Made by a program: the position numbers and the translations under genes. From Actinernus sp. WN-2022 (Eukaryota > Cnidaria > Anthozoa > Actiniaria > Actinernidae): 64,000 nt of DNA. Below the pieces are notes generated by a model. It was not told the origin of the DNA, ran no database searches, and saw nothing but the letters and a program-made list of their open reading frames with translations. This document shows positions 26,301 through 38,300 of this stretch, piece after piece; the stretch's first letter is position 1; every line of letters begins with the position of its first letter. The stretch covers positions 5,565,877-5,629,876 of the forward strand of contig JAOWCC010001634.1 of NCBI GenBank assembly GCA_030867875.1, in the 5' to 3' direction.

Positions 26301-29300
26301 TGAGAAAGGAGAAAAAGAAGTAAAAAAAATATTTTTTTTATTGCCCGGTGTAGACTCGAACTCCGGTCGTTGGATCAAAAGCGCGTGCTCTAAACCACTG
26401 TACCATAGAGCCAACTTACGTAGAGGCGTGTTCAAAATAAGATATATACGTACGTTCTGAGCCCGTGAACTTTTGGCAGCTAGCCGTTGCCAACTTCTCC
26501 CAGTCACGAATCCCAACGGGCGGATTTGTTTGAAGTTAGGTTCGATTTTAGGCTCGAGAAATGGGGATTATTTCAATTAAATGGCACGAGGCTCTTGGAA
26601 TAGATACTGTTGTGCTATTATTTGAGGACTAGTTGCGGTTGGCATTGATTTTGGATGAAAATTCGAGCGTGATGTTTGAGTGATTGGGATCGAGAAATGG
26701 CGGTTGCGTCCGTCCTTGCCTTCTTTCTTAGTTGGAGAGGTCGAGGGGTAAAATTTCAACAGAATTCGCTGAAATTGCATACAGAGCCCAATGAAGAACA
26801 GATAAAGACTTCAGGGGAGTTTTCATTGATTTTATTTCAGTATTTCTGGCCTAACGGATAAAACCAAATACTCGTTTAAAATCTCATACAAACCCTTGTA
26901 ATTTAAAACACAAACAGAGCTTGGGTTTCCTGTGGTACAATTCCCAAGATTCTAAAAAGGGATTTTTCAATTAGTTCACATGACTATTGAAGAAGGGTTA
27001 TAGTCTGTGTTGTTTAAGGACTTAGCCCTAAAAGAGATAAATTAGTGACTAGAAGCTCTAAGCACCCCAAATTAGTAACTACACCTATAGAGAGCATTGT
27101 TCTTCCTTTTATACTCTCGTTAATTAATTCGCTAGGCGTAATTTACATATTCAAATGGACTTTGCATAGTGATTAGCCCTAAACACCATAAATTAATGAC
27201 TAGCCCTAAACACCCTAAATTATAGTGATTAGCCCTAAATTATAGTGATTAGCCCTAAACTAATGACTATATAGCCATAAACACCCTAAATTATAGTGAT
27301 TAGGTCTAAAAACCCTAAATTATAGTGATTAGCCCTAAACACCTTAAATTATAGTGATTAGCCCTAAACACCCTAAATTAATGACTAGTTCTAAACACCC
27401 TAAATTAATTACTATATAGCCCTAAACACCCTAAATTATAGTGATTAGCCCTAAACACCCTAAATTAATGACTATATAGCCCTAAACACCCTAAATTATA
27501 GTGATTAGCCCTAAACACCCTAAATTATAGTGATTAGCCCTAAACACCCTAAATTAATGACTAGTTCTAAACACCCTAAATTAATTACTATATAGCCTTA
27601 AACACCCTAAATTATAGTGATTAGCCCTAAACACCCTAAATTATAGTGATTAGCCCTAAACACCCTAAATTATAGTGATTAGCCCTAAACACCCTAAATT
27701 AATGACTAGTTCTAAACACCCTAAATTAATTACTATATAGCCCTAAACACCCTAAATTATAGTGATTAGGTCTAAACACCCTAAATTATAGTGATTAGCC
27801 CTAAACACCCTAAATTAATGACTAGTTCTAAACACCCTAAATTAATTACTATATAGCCCTAAACACCCTAAATTATAGTGATTAGCCCTAAACACCCTAA
27901 ATTAATGACTATATAGCCCTAAACACCCTAAATTATAGTGATTAGCCCTAAACACCCTAAATTAATGACTAGTTCTAAACACCCTAAATTAATTACTATA
28001 TAGCCCTAAACACCCTAAATTATAGTGATTAGCCCTAAACACCCTAAATTAATGACTATATAGCCCTAAACACCCTAAATTATAGTGATTAGCCCTAAAC
28101 ACCCTAAATTAATGACTAGTTCTAAACACCCTAAATTAGTGAGCACCCGTTGTTGACAGTAAAAGTAGGGTTTGGATTAGTTCACATGACTATTAAAGAA
28201 GCATTATAAATATGTGTATGTTGTTTAGTGACTTATACATATAGCCCTAAAATCCATAAATTAGTGACTAGCTCTAAACACCCTAAATTAGTGACTAGAT
28301 ATAAACACCCTAAATTAGTGACTAGATATAAACACCCTAAATTAGTGACTAGCACGATCTAGACACCCTAAATTAGTGAGCAGCCGTTGTGGATGGTTAG
28401 GGTGTTTTTAAATGTAGGGGTAGGGTTTCAATTAGTTCACAGGACCATTGCAGAAGCATGTACAGTGCTTGGATAGGGTCATCTGCAGTTGCCCGATATT
28501 TTTGTTACTCTTCGACTTTATTATACTTATTGAAAAATAAGTCTCTTCCAGGGAAATAATTGTGTAGTCAGGTGTACAGTTCATTCATGTTTCTTTTTTT
28601 AATTAATTAAGACACTCGCGAAAATCCATAAGATAAACTTTGATCAATGTTAGGGACAATGGTGCTTGCCGGTGAACTGGTTTTACTATGCTAATCCTTT
28701 TTTGTTGTTGTTGGGCATGAGAACGACACAATGCAACAAAACTAACACTGACAGTTGATCACCTTTTGAGTTTTATACGTGTAATACATGTACATGTACC
28801 TGCCTGAGACCGATTTCATTCACGGCCATTTTTGGCACTTTTTCTTGTCCTCACTGTGCTATGTAATTCTCTAGAACTAATGTCAGGAGAATATTTTGAA
28901 AAAAACATTCCTTTGTGCACAACTTCTTTGCTGTAAGGTTCTTGTCAAAGCATTTTGCTCTGACTCGAGAGACAACAGTTCTGCAGTCTATAAACAGTGT
29001 GTTAGAGATTCTCTTCTTTCATTGCTTTTTACAGATATCGCTTCACTCTTCCATATAAATTTTCTTCTAAATATAAAGCGAGAGGTGAAATCCTATTCTC
29101 TGGTTTTATTTTAGTTCGGTTTTATCTCTAAAAAAAGTCGGTTTGGTTCACAGTTTCTCGCTTCTAATCATGCAACTCAGCGATGTTTTTGTTAGTAGTG
29201 CGCATGCGTTGAATAAAATTAAGTGGCCGAGAGGAAACTAGTAACTACAATTGCCATAAGAAAGGCTATACTATTCGGAAAACGTGACTGGAACTCTAAC

Positions 29301-32300
29301 GCAAGTCTCGGTGGCGCAGTTGGTAAAGCTCTGGTCTTCCAAGGCATTCTTCCAACTGAAAGGTTGCAGGTTCGAGTCCCACTACCGGTGAACGAAAAAT
29401 GGAGACAAAAGTAAGTTATTTTGTCAGTAGTAATGATGTGTCATGAGTGAATTACGAAGTTGGTTGTGGTGGACTAGGGAAGGGAAAAGCGGTTAGGGAA
29501 GGGAAGGGAAAAAGGGTTAGGGAAGGGTAAAGGGGTTAGGGAAGGGAAAAGCGGTTAGGGAAGGGAAAAGGGGTTAGGGAGGGGAATGATGAGTACCGTA
29601 GAGAGGGAGGGGAGAGTGGTAAAAATATTTTGGTGGGTGGAAATTTCTTTTTACATCCCACAAAAAAAAAAAACTAATAACTAAACCTGTTATTATTATG
29701 CCCCCCCCCCCCAAAAAAAAAATTCTTTTTAGAATCGCTTTAGAAAATTGCCCCGGTTCAAAAATATTTGCCCCGGTTCGAAACTTATTGAACCAGTGAT
29801 CAAAATTGCCCCACAACACATACATGTTTAAGAGTATGCCAAGATTAGCAATACTCTGAATTTTGATAACATAAAATCGTACTAACTAAGGTTACTAACT
29901 AAGGTTATCGAGATTTCAATATTTAGAGTTTTCGTGATTTTCCCTGTACATAAATATCAATAACTTTGCAGCAATGAAATGCCAAACTCTCAAACCGCTC
30001 AGTATTACTTAGTTTTACCATGGCATGCTTTAGTACTGGCGACATTCACCTCACCTAATATCCTACATTATTTGACATAACGTAAATTATAGCAACCTAC
30101 GATGGAATGATATAGCCTCTATTCCAATGACCAGAAAAAATGACCATACAATCCTTTGCACACGTAAAATTTCGTTATAAAATCACGGCAGAACATGTTT
30201 TTCACTTGAATATTCGATACTTTTAAAAGAGCATACTTTGGTAATCTGAGTGGATTTTTACGAGATCATGAATTTATCCTTTTCAGGGTTACCCCTTTAG
30301 GTTAAATCCGCTATAGCCTTTCACTAGCCATCTATTTTTGACACGTAAAATCAACATGATTCCAAACGTTACTATATTAATAATAATGAAAATAAAGAAA
30401 CGGAGACATAAAGTAAGCACAAGCGTAAGCTTGATGGAGCAAAAGCAGAAGGAAAGAAAGGTTTTCTTCGTACGTTTCTGTTTCTGCTTCCGTCAAGCTG
30501 CTTCTGTCCAGTGAAAACAAGGTAACGTGATCAGAAGAAAAATTTAGGCAATCACACAGCTCATTCTCAGGCCCTTAGCAATGTAAATATAACATTCAAA
30601 CGAGGCTTGTGCTTACGCTTCGCTCGTGTTCATTTCCACTAGAACATAACTTTCTTAGTACACTTCTGTGCCTAGTTGTTCAAAGCCTGATTAAGCTAAC
30701 CAGGATTAAGGAGAAACACTGGTCTGAGTTCTAACTTGTTGAATTTACATATTTTAAACCATGGTTTACACAAGAAGTATTTTGCGCACGGCGCTCCAAA
30801 CAGGCGGGACGAGACTACCTTTTCACAAGGTCTCAAAACCCTAGATTTTCGAGCACGCGTACTCGGAACATTTCCATCTACACGGCAAAATAAGGTCTAC
30901 ACGGCAAAATAAGGTCTACACGGCAAAATAAGGGGTGCCGTGCCGAAAACAATTGGCACGCGTACCAAAAATTTAGGAGTACCGAGCCCAACATGCTTAT
31001 CGTGCAAACTGGCTTAAAGTGCCCCTAACCCCTTTTGCAATTTTTATTCCCTTTGCTTACACAGAATACTATGTCCTAGGCTTGTTTGAAATGGTGAAAA
31101 TTTGACCTTTCCTGACCCATGACAGCGTAAGAAAAAGACGATTCTTGATCTTACGACATATAATTCATTCCACTTTGCAATAATTTGAATAAACATTTAG
31201 CATTTTGTCTAAAATAACTGTTTTCTTTACTAACAACTAACAGACTGTTTATATTTTCTATAAATCGATGTTGTTGTGATAGAAAGGCGCAATGGAGAAT
31301 AATGCATTAATGAGGTGACGTAATATCAAGAATCGACGCAGGCTTTTTCTTACGCGGTCATGGGTCAGGAAAGGTCAAATTTTCACCATTTCAAACAAGC
31401 CTAGAACATAGAGTATTCTATGTAAGCAAAACGAAATCATCACAGAAGTACCCAAAACCTTTCAAAGATTCATATGTATAAAAAATTCAAAGAGACCCAG
31501 AATCCTCGGGTAAACTTGAATCCAGGATTACCGCTGATCGGGCTTCAAACAACTGAACCCTGGGTTCCGTCGCTAGTAAACAACAGGCTTTACCCTAATC
31601 CCCCTCCTCTTCCCTCCCCCTTTCCCCCAAGAGCCTGTTTGCAGTTTATTTATCCTACCATATATTGAATAGTTACTTGAATAAAATTTTACGGTCTGTC
31701 CTGTTGTCCAGGCCCTCCTCTTCTTCTGCTTCTAGGACAGCCTGGGAACAACACACATGGAATAAAAAAGGTTACAGAGCAGATTTCGAGTAAATATCAA
31801 AAGTTTGCTTACTAGCTTTTCAATTTGCTGTGAAAAATGTTTTGTAATTATCAGCCAATCAATTTCTAAACAAAAACTAAACATTGTTTTGATCCATCAC
31901 GCAATCAATTTTCATTTTAGCGAGTTATACATGAGTTTGTTTACTTTGCCTCATGATTGATTCTAGTGAAACCAATCATGAATTACTTCATTGCACTATA
32001 ATTACACATTACTTTTACTTGCTCGCGTGATTGGCTCTTAATTTAAATTTGGTTTTGGTTTTACAACAGGAAAACCGCTCTATAATAAGATAGATCCGTC
32101 ATACCCATCTTACACTCAAAGTTTTTAGGTTTTCAAGTTTGCCTTGCTAAACTTAAAGGAACTGTGTCATAGTGTTGCATATGTGTGGAGTCAATGTTCA
32201 ATTGGTGGCTGTTAATTTGCTATAAAAAGTCCTCCTCTCTTAATGCTCAATGGAGCCGCAGTGGTTAAGAGCCTCGCCCCTCGCCTCTCACCTCTGTGGC

Positions 32301-35300
32301 CCGGGTTCAATTCCTGATCGCTGTGCCACATGTGAACTGAGTTTGTTGGTATCTTGCCCTTGCTCAGAGGTTTTTTCTCCCGGACCTCCAGTATTCCTTC
32401 CTCCACAAAAACTAACATGTTAAATTCCAATTTGATCTGTGGATCAGCCGTTCTGACTTTGATCAGCCACCTCTATGTTTGTTTCAGGTCTCGTAAAACA
32501 TACATGCGTTTTCATTGATTTCAACCATCTCACACGTGTGCTAGGGTCTTCAGTTTATATGGAAATCACTCAAATCATTTCATTCCAGCCCGGAACAGAA
32601 ATGCAGACACATCCCCGTGATAAAGCTCCTTTAACAGCAGGGCTGGGGGTCCTCCCTACAACCTCTCTAGCACTAGATAGCGCGTTTAAGTGTACCAACT
32701 GAGCTGGGTGAATCGCCAACCAGGGTTAATCTTTGTGTTTTATGAAATAGATTTAATAGAGGAGTTCTATACACAGAAAATGAATAAGAAAATGAATAAG
32801 AAAACGAATAAGAAAACAAACAAGAAAACGAATAAGAAAACGAATATAATAATAATAATAATAGGCCATATATATATAGCGCCATATCACCACAGTCTCA
32901 TGGCGCTTTACATTTTACTGACATATCCCGTCAGTGAATTTTTCGGACTGCTATTTCGGCGCCAATGGCAGCCGCGCAGTTTACAATGTTGAGTGTGTGG
33001 TTAGTACAATGGCCAGGCTGCTGAACCGGGTGACAATCCCCTGCTCATTTTCGAGTAGTAAAACAGGTTCTTTCACGTCCCCTTCAAATACTGATTAGAA
33101 GTAGGAGACAAGGCCAACGGCTTATAAACGTCCCTGCCCAAGGACGCGGCCGGGTTCGAACCCCCAACCTCCCACACTCTAGACCATGCTCTACCAGCTG
33201 AGCTAACCAGTGAATGGGGGAAATGATAACCTGAGCACGTCAAACGATTTCACACCATGCACATCCGCACCAGACGTAAAACATGATTACGTTATTTTGT
33301 ATAGTGACGTCTTGATGGATGGGTGAGAGACCGCAACCCCTTGATATCCAAAGAAACACCAGATCAAGGTTGATGAGATTAGTTCAAACACTGATCAAGA
33401 CACTTGAATGTTAACTCAGTAACAAGGATTACATCATACTAGGTTATGGCTTTACACGAAGAGAAGTTGAGATGTAAATAAAATAATCATACAGTGTCTC
33501 AAACCCATCCACCACATGACTGCTACACTACTATGTATGTTTGTTAAAACAAACTAGAGAAAATAACAATGACAAGTATAAATAATTGTATATGTGCCAT
33601 ATGTGAGTTGAGTTTGTTGGTGTCTCGCCCTTGCTCCGAGGGTTTTTCTCCGGGTTCTCCGGTTTTCCTCCCTCCGCAAAAACCAACACGCTAAATTCCA
33701 ATTCGATCTGTGGATTAGCCGGGACCTGGCTTTGATCAGCCCCCATGGTTGTTTCAGGTCTCGTTAGATTTTTTTTGTATGCAGCAAAATACCAGACAAA
33801 CAACACCTCCTAACGATTTATCAATACAGCAACTGCACCGTATACACTATGACGTCAGTTAAATACAACTACCAGAATCCTTTTCGAATTCTTTTTCTTA
33901 TTCAGATTTTTAAATTCTTCTGAGAATACAAAGACAATGGTCTAAATTAGAGCAACAAAAGAAGCAGCGCGAAGCATTCTGGTAGTAAGTCAACTTAGGT
34001 CATAGTGTATACTTAACAATTGTTCACCGAAGTGAAGGTGAATAGTGGTTGATATTTACCGAGCCGCTTCGGCGAGGTAAATATCTACCACTATTCACCG
34101 ACAATGAGGTGAATAATCGTTTTAGTATATACCACACTGCAGGTGAATACCCAGCACCAAATAGTTATTTTATTTTCTGTCAAACGGCCAAAAACTCGTG
34201 CGAGGTGATCGTTACTTCGCTCGGAGGTGAATATGAAATCATATTCACTGTTTGAGTAGCCAATCAGAGCACGCGAAAAGTCATATTCACTGGTGTGGTA
34301 TATACTAAAGTCTATTATTTGAGAATCCATTCATTAGCACTATTCAATGCTTTGTTTTGAGAATGCTGCTTTGTTCAGAAGAACGCTGCTCGCTTTGTTT
34401 GCAGCAACTATGATCGCTATGCTAGTACGTCCGAACTTGTTAACACACGGGGTTGGGAGACTCTTGAGGAGAGAAGACTTGTTAACACACTGGGTTGGAA
34501 CACTCTTGAGGAGAGAAGACTTATTAACACACTGGGTTGGGACACTCTTGAGGAGAGAAGACTTGTTAGCACACTCTTGAGGAGAGAAGACTTGTTAACA
34601 CACTGGGTTGGGAGACTCTTGAGGAGAGAAGACTTGTTAACACACTCTTGAGCAGAGAAGACTTGTTAACACACTGGGTTGGGAGACTCTTGAGGAGAGA
34701 AGACTTGTTAACACACTGGGTTGGAACACTCTTGAGGAGAGAAGACTTGTTAACACACTCTTGGGGAGAGAAGACTTGTTAACACACTGGGTTGGGAGAC
34801 TCTTGAGGAGAGAAGACTTGTTAACACACTGGGTTGGAACACTCTTGAGGAGAGAAGACTTGTTAACACACTGGGTTGGGATACTCTTGACAAGAGAAGA
34901 CTTGATAACACACTGGGTTGGGAGACTCTTGAGGAGAGAAGACTTGTTAACACACTGGGTTGGGAGACTCTTGAGGAGAGAAGACTTGTTAACACACTGG
35001 GTTGGAACACTCTTGAGGAGAGAAGACTTGTTAACACACTGGGTTGGAACACTCTTGAGGAGAGAAGACTTGTTAACACACTGGGTTGGGATACTCTTGA
35101 CAAGAGAAGACTTGATAACACACTGGGTTGGGAGACTCTTGAGGAGAGAAGACTTGTTAACACACTGGGTTGGGAGACTCTTGAGGAGAGAAGACTTGTT
35201 AACACACTGGGTTGGGACACTCTTGAGGAGAGAAGACTTGCCCAACAGGCCACAATATTTGATAAGATCCGTAATGGTCTGGTGGGGATTGGCTTCCCTC

Positions 35301-38300
35301 CCAATATTATCCCATCCCTAGACATAATAACTCGTACTATTGTCAACTACAGTGCAATGTTCTTTCTTTTAGCTATTCATTTTACGTTCGTACAATCCGC
35401 ATATGAACAAATTACCCGAGTACGTAATCAATGCTCCATCGTTAACACTATTTAATATTGCTATTAGACCTGCGATCAAGACAATGAAGATGCCTCCATA
35501 TCTTAGGTGCTTATAAGCTGACTATACATATATCAGCAATAATTATTTATCTGATTATTTATTTGCGTGTTTATTTATATCACCTCCGTTGATGCACCTG
35601 CATGTTGTTGTTGTCATAAGGCTATATTATTTCACTGTTCTATCCACCTTCCAGTATTAGTGTAAACTAAAGAGTAAGTAAATATCTACGATGTCATACC
35701 AAAATCTTATGCTTCGTTTTTCATCACGGGTTCCAAACACCTCGAAACAATAAAAGCACTCTGCCTTCAGCGTCCCACCTTCATCCGTTCCTCGGTGTTT
35801 GGAACATTGATATCAATGTATTAAGTACTGTACCTTCAAGATTGTCGCTACACCGTCCAAGATCTTATGTTTTTTCAACAGTTCCACAATGAAACTTTTC
35901 CTCTTGAGCAGTCGATAAGTAACAGCTAAAATAAAAAAGTGTTTGTCATTTTGAACTTTCATTCATATTTGCTACTGTATTGCTAATCATACTAGCATAC
36001 CATATGTAAACCAATAATACGATTAGCAATTAAAAGGTAATTTTATACCAGCAGCGTCTCAGCCCCAGAGTGCACAGCACATTATCTGCCTTAGTCAATG
36101 GTTCCAATAGGCAATATTCGTATTCTCACGGACGAGCTGGAACGAGCACTCAATGGAGGCTCATGCGGGGGAATCTTTTCTAATGCTAAATAGTTTTTAG
36201 CGAATTCCCCCGCACGAGTGCTCGTTCCAGCTCGTCCGTGAGAATACGAATATTGCCTATTGAAGACGTCAGTCAGCCATAAAAAGTAACTAAGATATTC
36301 TCTGAGTATGCTTCTCTGCCGGTTTGAAATTTGTGGAAAATCAAATCGATAAATGGAACCAATGCCAATGCGACAGAAACGGCGCTGATTAGCTAATTCA
36401 GACCGGAAGCTAAGGGTCAGAATCAGCTGGTACAATTTGGTATTTTCCAGTCAATTTAACTTTTTTTTCGACCCTGAAAAGGGTATAAACTTTATTTATT
36501 TCGCTTACAGCTCCAATCGAAGATTGTAAGAAAATGCTTTAAGTTTTCATTTCAAGAAACTGCCAGGCGCATGCACGCTGAAATCAAATCTGTTTCGCGC
36601 GCTATAAGCTGATTCGTTATTGCTCCAAACAGCCCCATTTTAATTGGCTTGCGTGATTGCAAAGCCTTTCAAGCGTTTAATAATGAGGTGAAAACCGGTT
36701 CGTAACGTGTGATACGGTCTCATACACACTTATTTCAGTCCGTATTTGCACTCGACAATGCAGAGTCACAAGAGAAGTTAGAGCGGTTTTTGAGTGTCGT
36801 AAAACCAAACTGTTTACAGAGCCAATCACCGGAGCAAGTAAACACGCAATGAGCCAATCACGAACTGTAATTCATTCCATTGCCTATTGTTTTAACGTTT
36901 GTGATCTTGTTTTATCAATATGAAATTCAGCACACTGTAGAAGATATAATGGCCTTACGTTGCTCTTTAATATGCTTCACTTTTTCAGGCAGCTTTTCCA
37001 AGATGTCTGTGTCTGAAATAAAAAAACAAATGACGGAAAGCTAGAGATTATGCATGACTAACAAATTACTACGATAGTAGTAACAGAGCCGGAGTGGTGC
37101 AGTGGTTAAGCACTTTGCCTCTCACCTCTGTAACCTGGGTTCGATTATCAAACACGGCGCCATATTGAGTCTGTTGGTATCTCGCCCTTAGTCTGAGGGT
37201 TTTTCTCCGGGTTCTCCAGTTTTCCTCCCTCCTCAAAAACCAACCGACATTCGACCCAGGAATTCCCAGTGTGCACTATTACGTCAATTGAATACAACTA
37301 TCACAATCTTTTTCGAATTCCTTTTCTTATTCAGATTTTTAACTCCTCTGAGAATACCAAAACAATCGTCCAAATTAGAAGAACAACAGAATCAGCACAA
37401 GGGAATCAACACTGACAAATCGCCTATTCGTCGAATACTTAATTACAAGCCACTGGTTTGGAAGAGCCCGTATCTCGAAGTAAAAGAAACTAGTTAATTT
37501 TATTTATTTTCAATATAATTATAAGGAAGGTCCGAGCAAAGTACAAGGGAGGAATATACTTTTTGTAAAGTGATTTGAGTTGATATAACTTACCTCATAG
37601 AGGGTAAGTAGGATTCTTTGATGGGGATAGGACTGAGGAAACATGCACTAGAAACACTCATCACATTATATCTCTGGACTCAATGTTAAGGACGTGATCT
37701 GGAATCAATAGTCTAGAGAGTCCGTCACCCACGATTCTATCATGCTTAAAGACGCTATGTTATACATTAAAAATGTATGTGCTTTGCGAGGGTATACATT
37801 GTAGCTATTGTTATGTACCTTCTGTGAATACTACAAACAATACTAATAAAATTATATCGCATTGTTTTTACACTTTCAAGCTCTGAATTACATATCATAC
37901 GAAATTCGCTTGAGTTGCGCAAAGCGTAGCGATCGGCATTGTCCTTTCTTTGGCACGTTTTTATGTCATTGAGACTGTAACGTCAAGTCACGATGGTCAC
38001 ATAATGGTCTTCACAGCCGTGTTGATCGGCCAGAAACATGCCGATGAGGTATAAAAGTAACATGACTTATGGTTGCCATCCATGACTCACGAATATCCAG
38101 TGCTTCAGGCGCTGTTACATGGTGCAATCTTTCATGCAATTTGTCTGGCAATAGTAATTGGCATAGCATTGCAACTAGCACAGCATCGCAGTCGCAATTA
38201 GTAGCTGGCACTGACAGCATTGCAGTCGCAATAGCAGGTAGCACAGCATTGCAGTCGCAATTAGTAACTGGCACAGCATTGCAGTCGCAATAGCAACTAG

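Noticed and set aside
27160..28140. Telomere or telomere fusion
   Set aside because: The CCCTAAA motif is embedded in a 29-bp unit, and no pure TTAGGG or TTTAGGG run exists.
29297..29392. Functional tRNA gene
   Set aside because: It has A- and B-box-like parts, but the acceptor ends do not pair and the anticodon-to-T region is too long.
34637..35346. Open frames of about 200 codons, both strands
   Set aside because: They are products of the 42-bp minisatellite, whose length is a multiple of three. There is no start context, splice or homology support.
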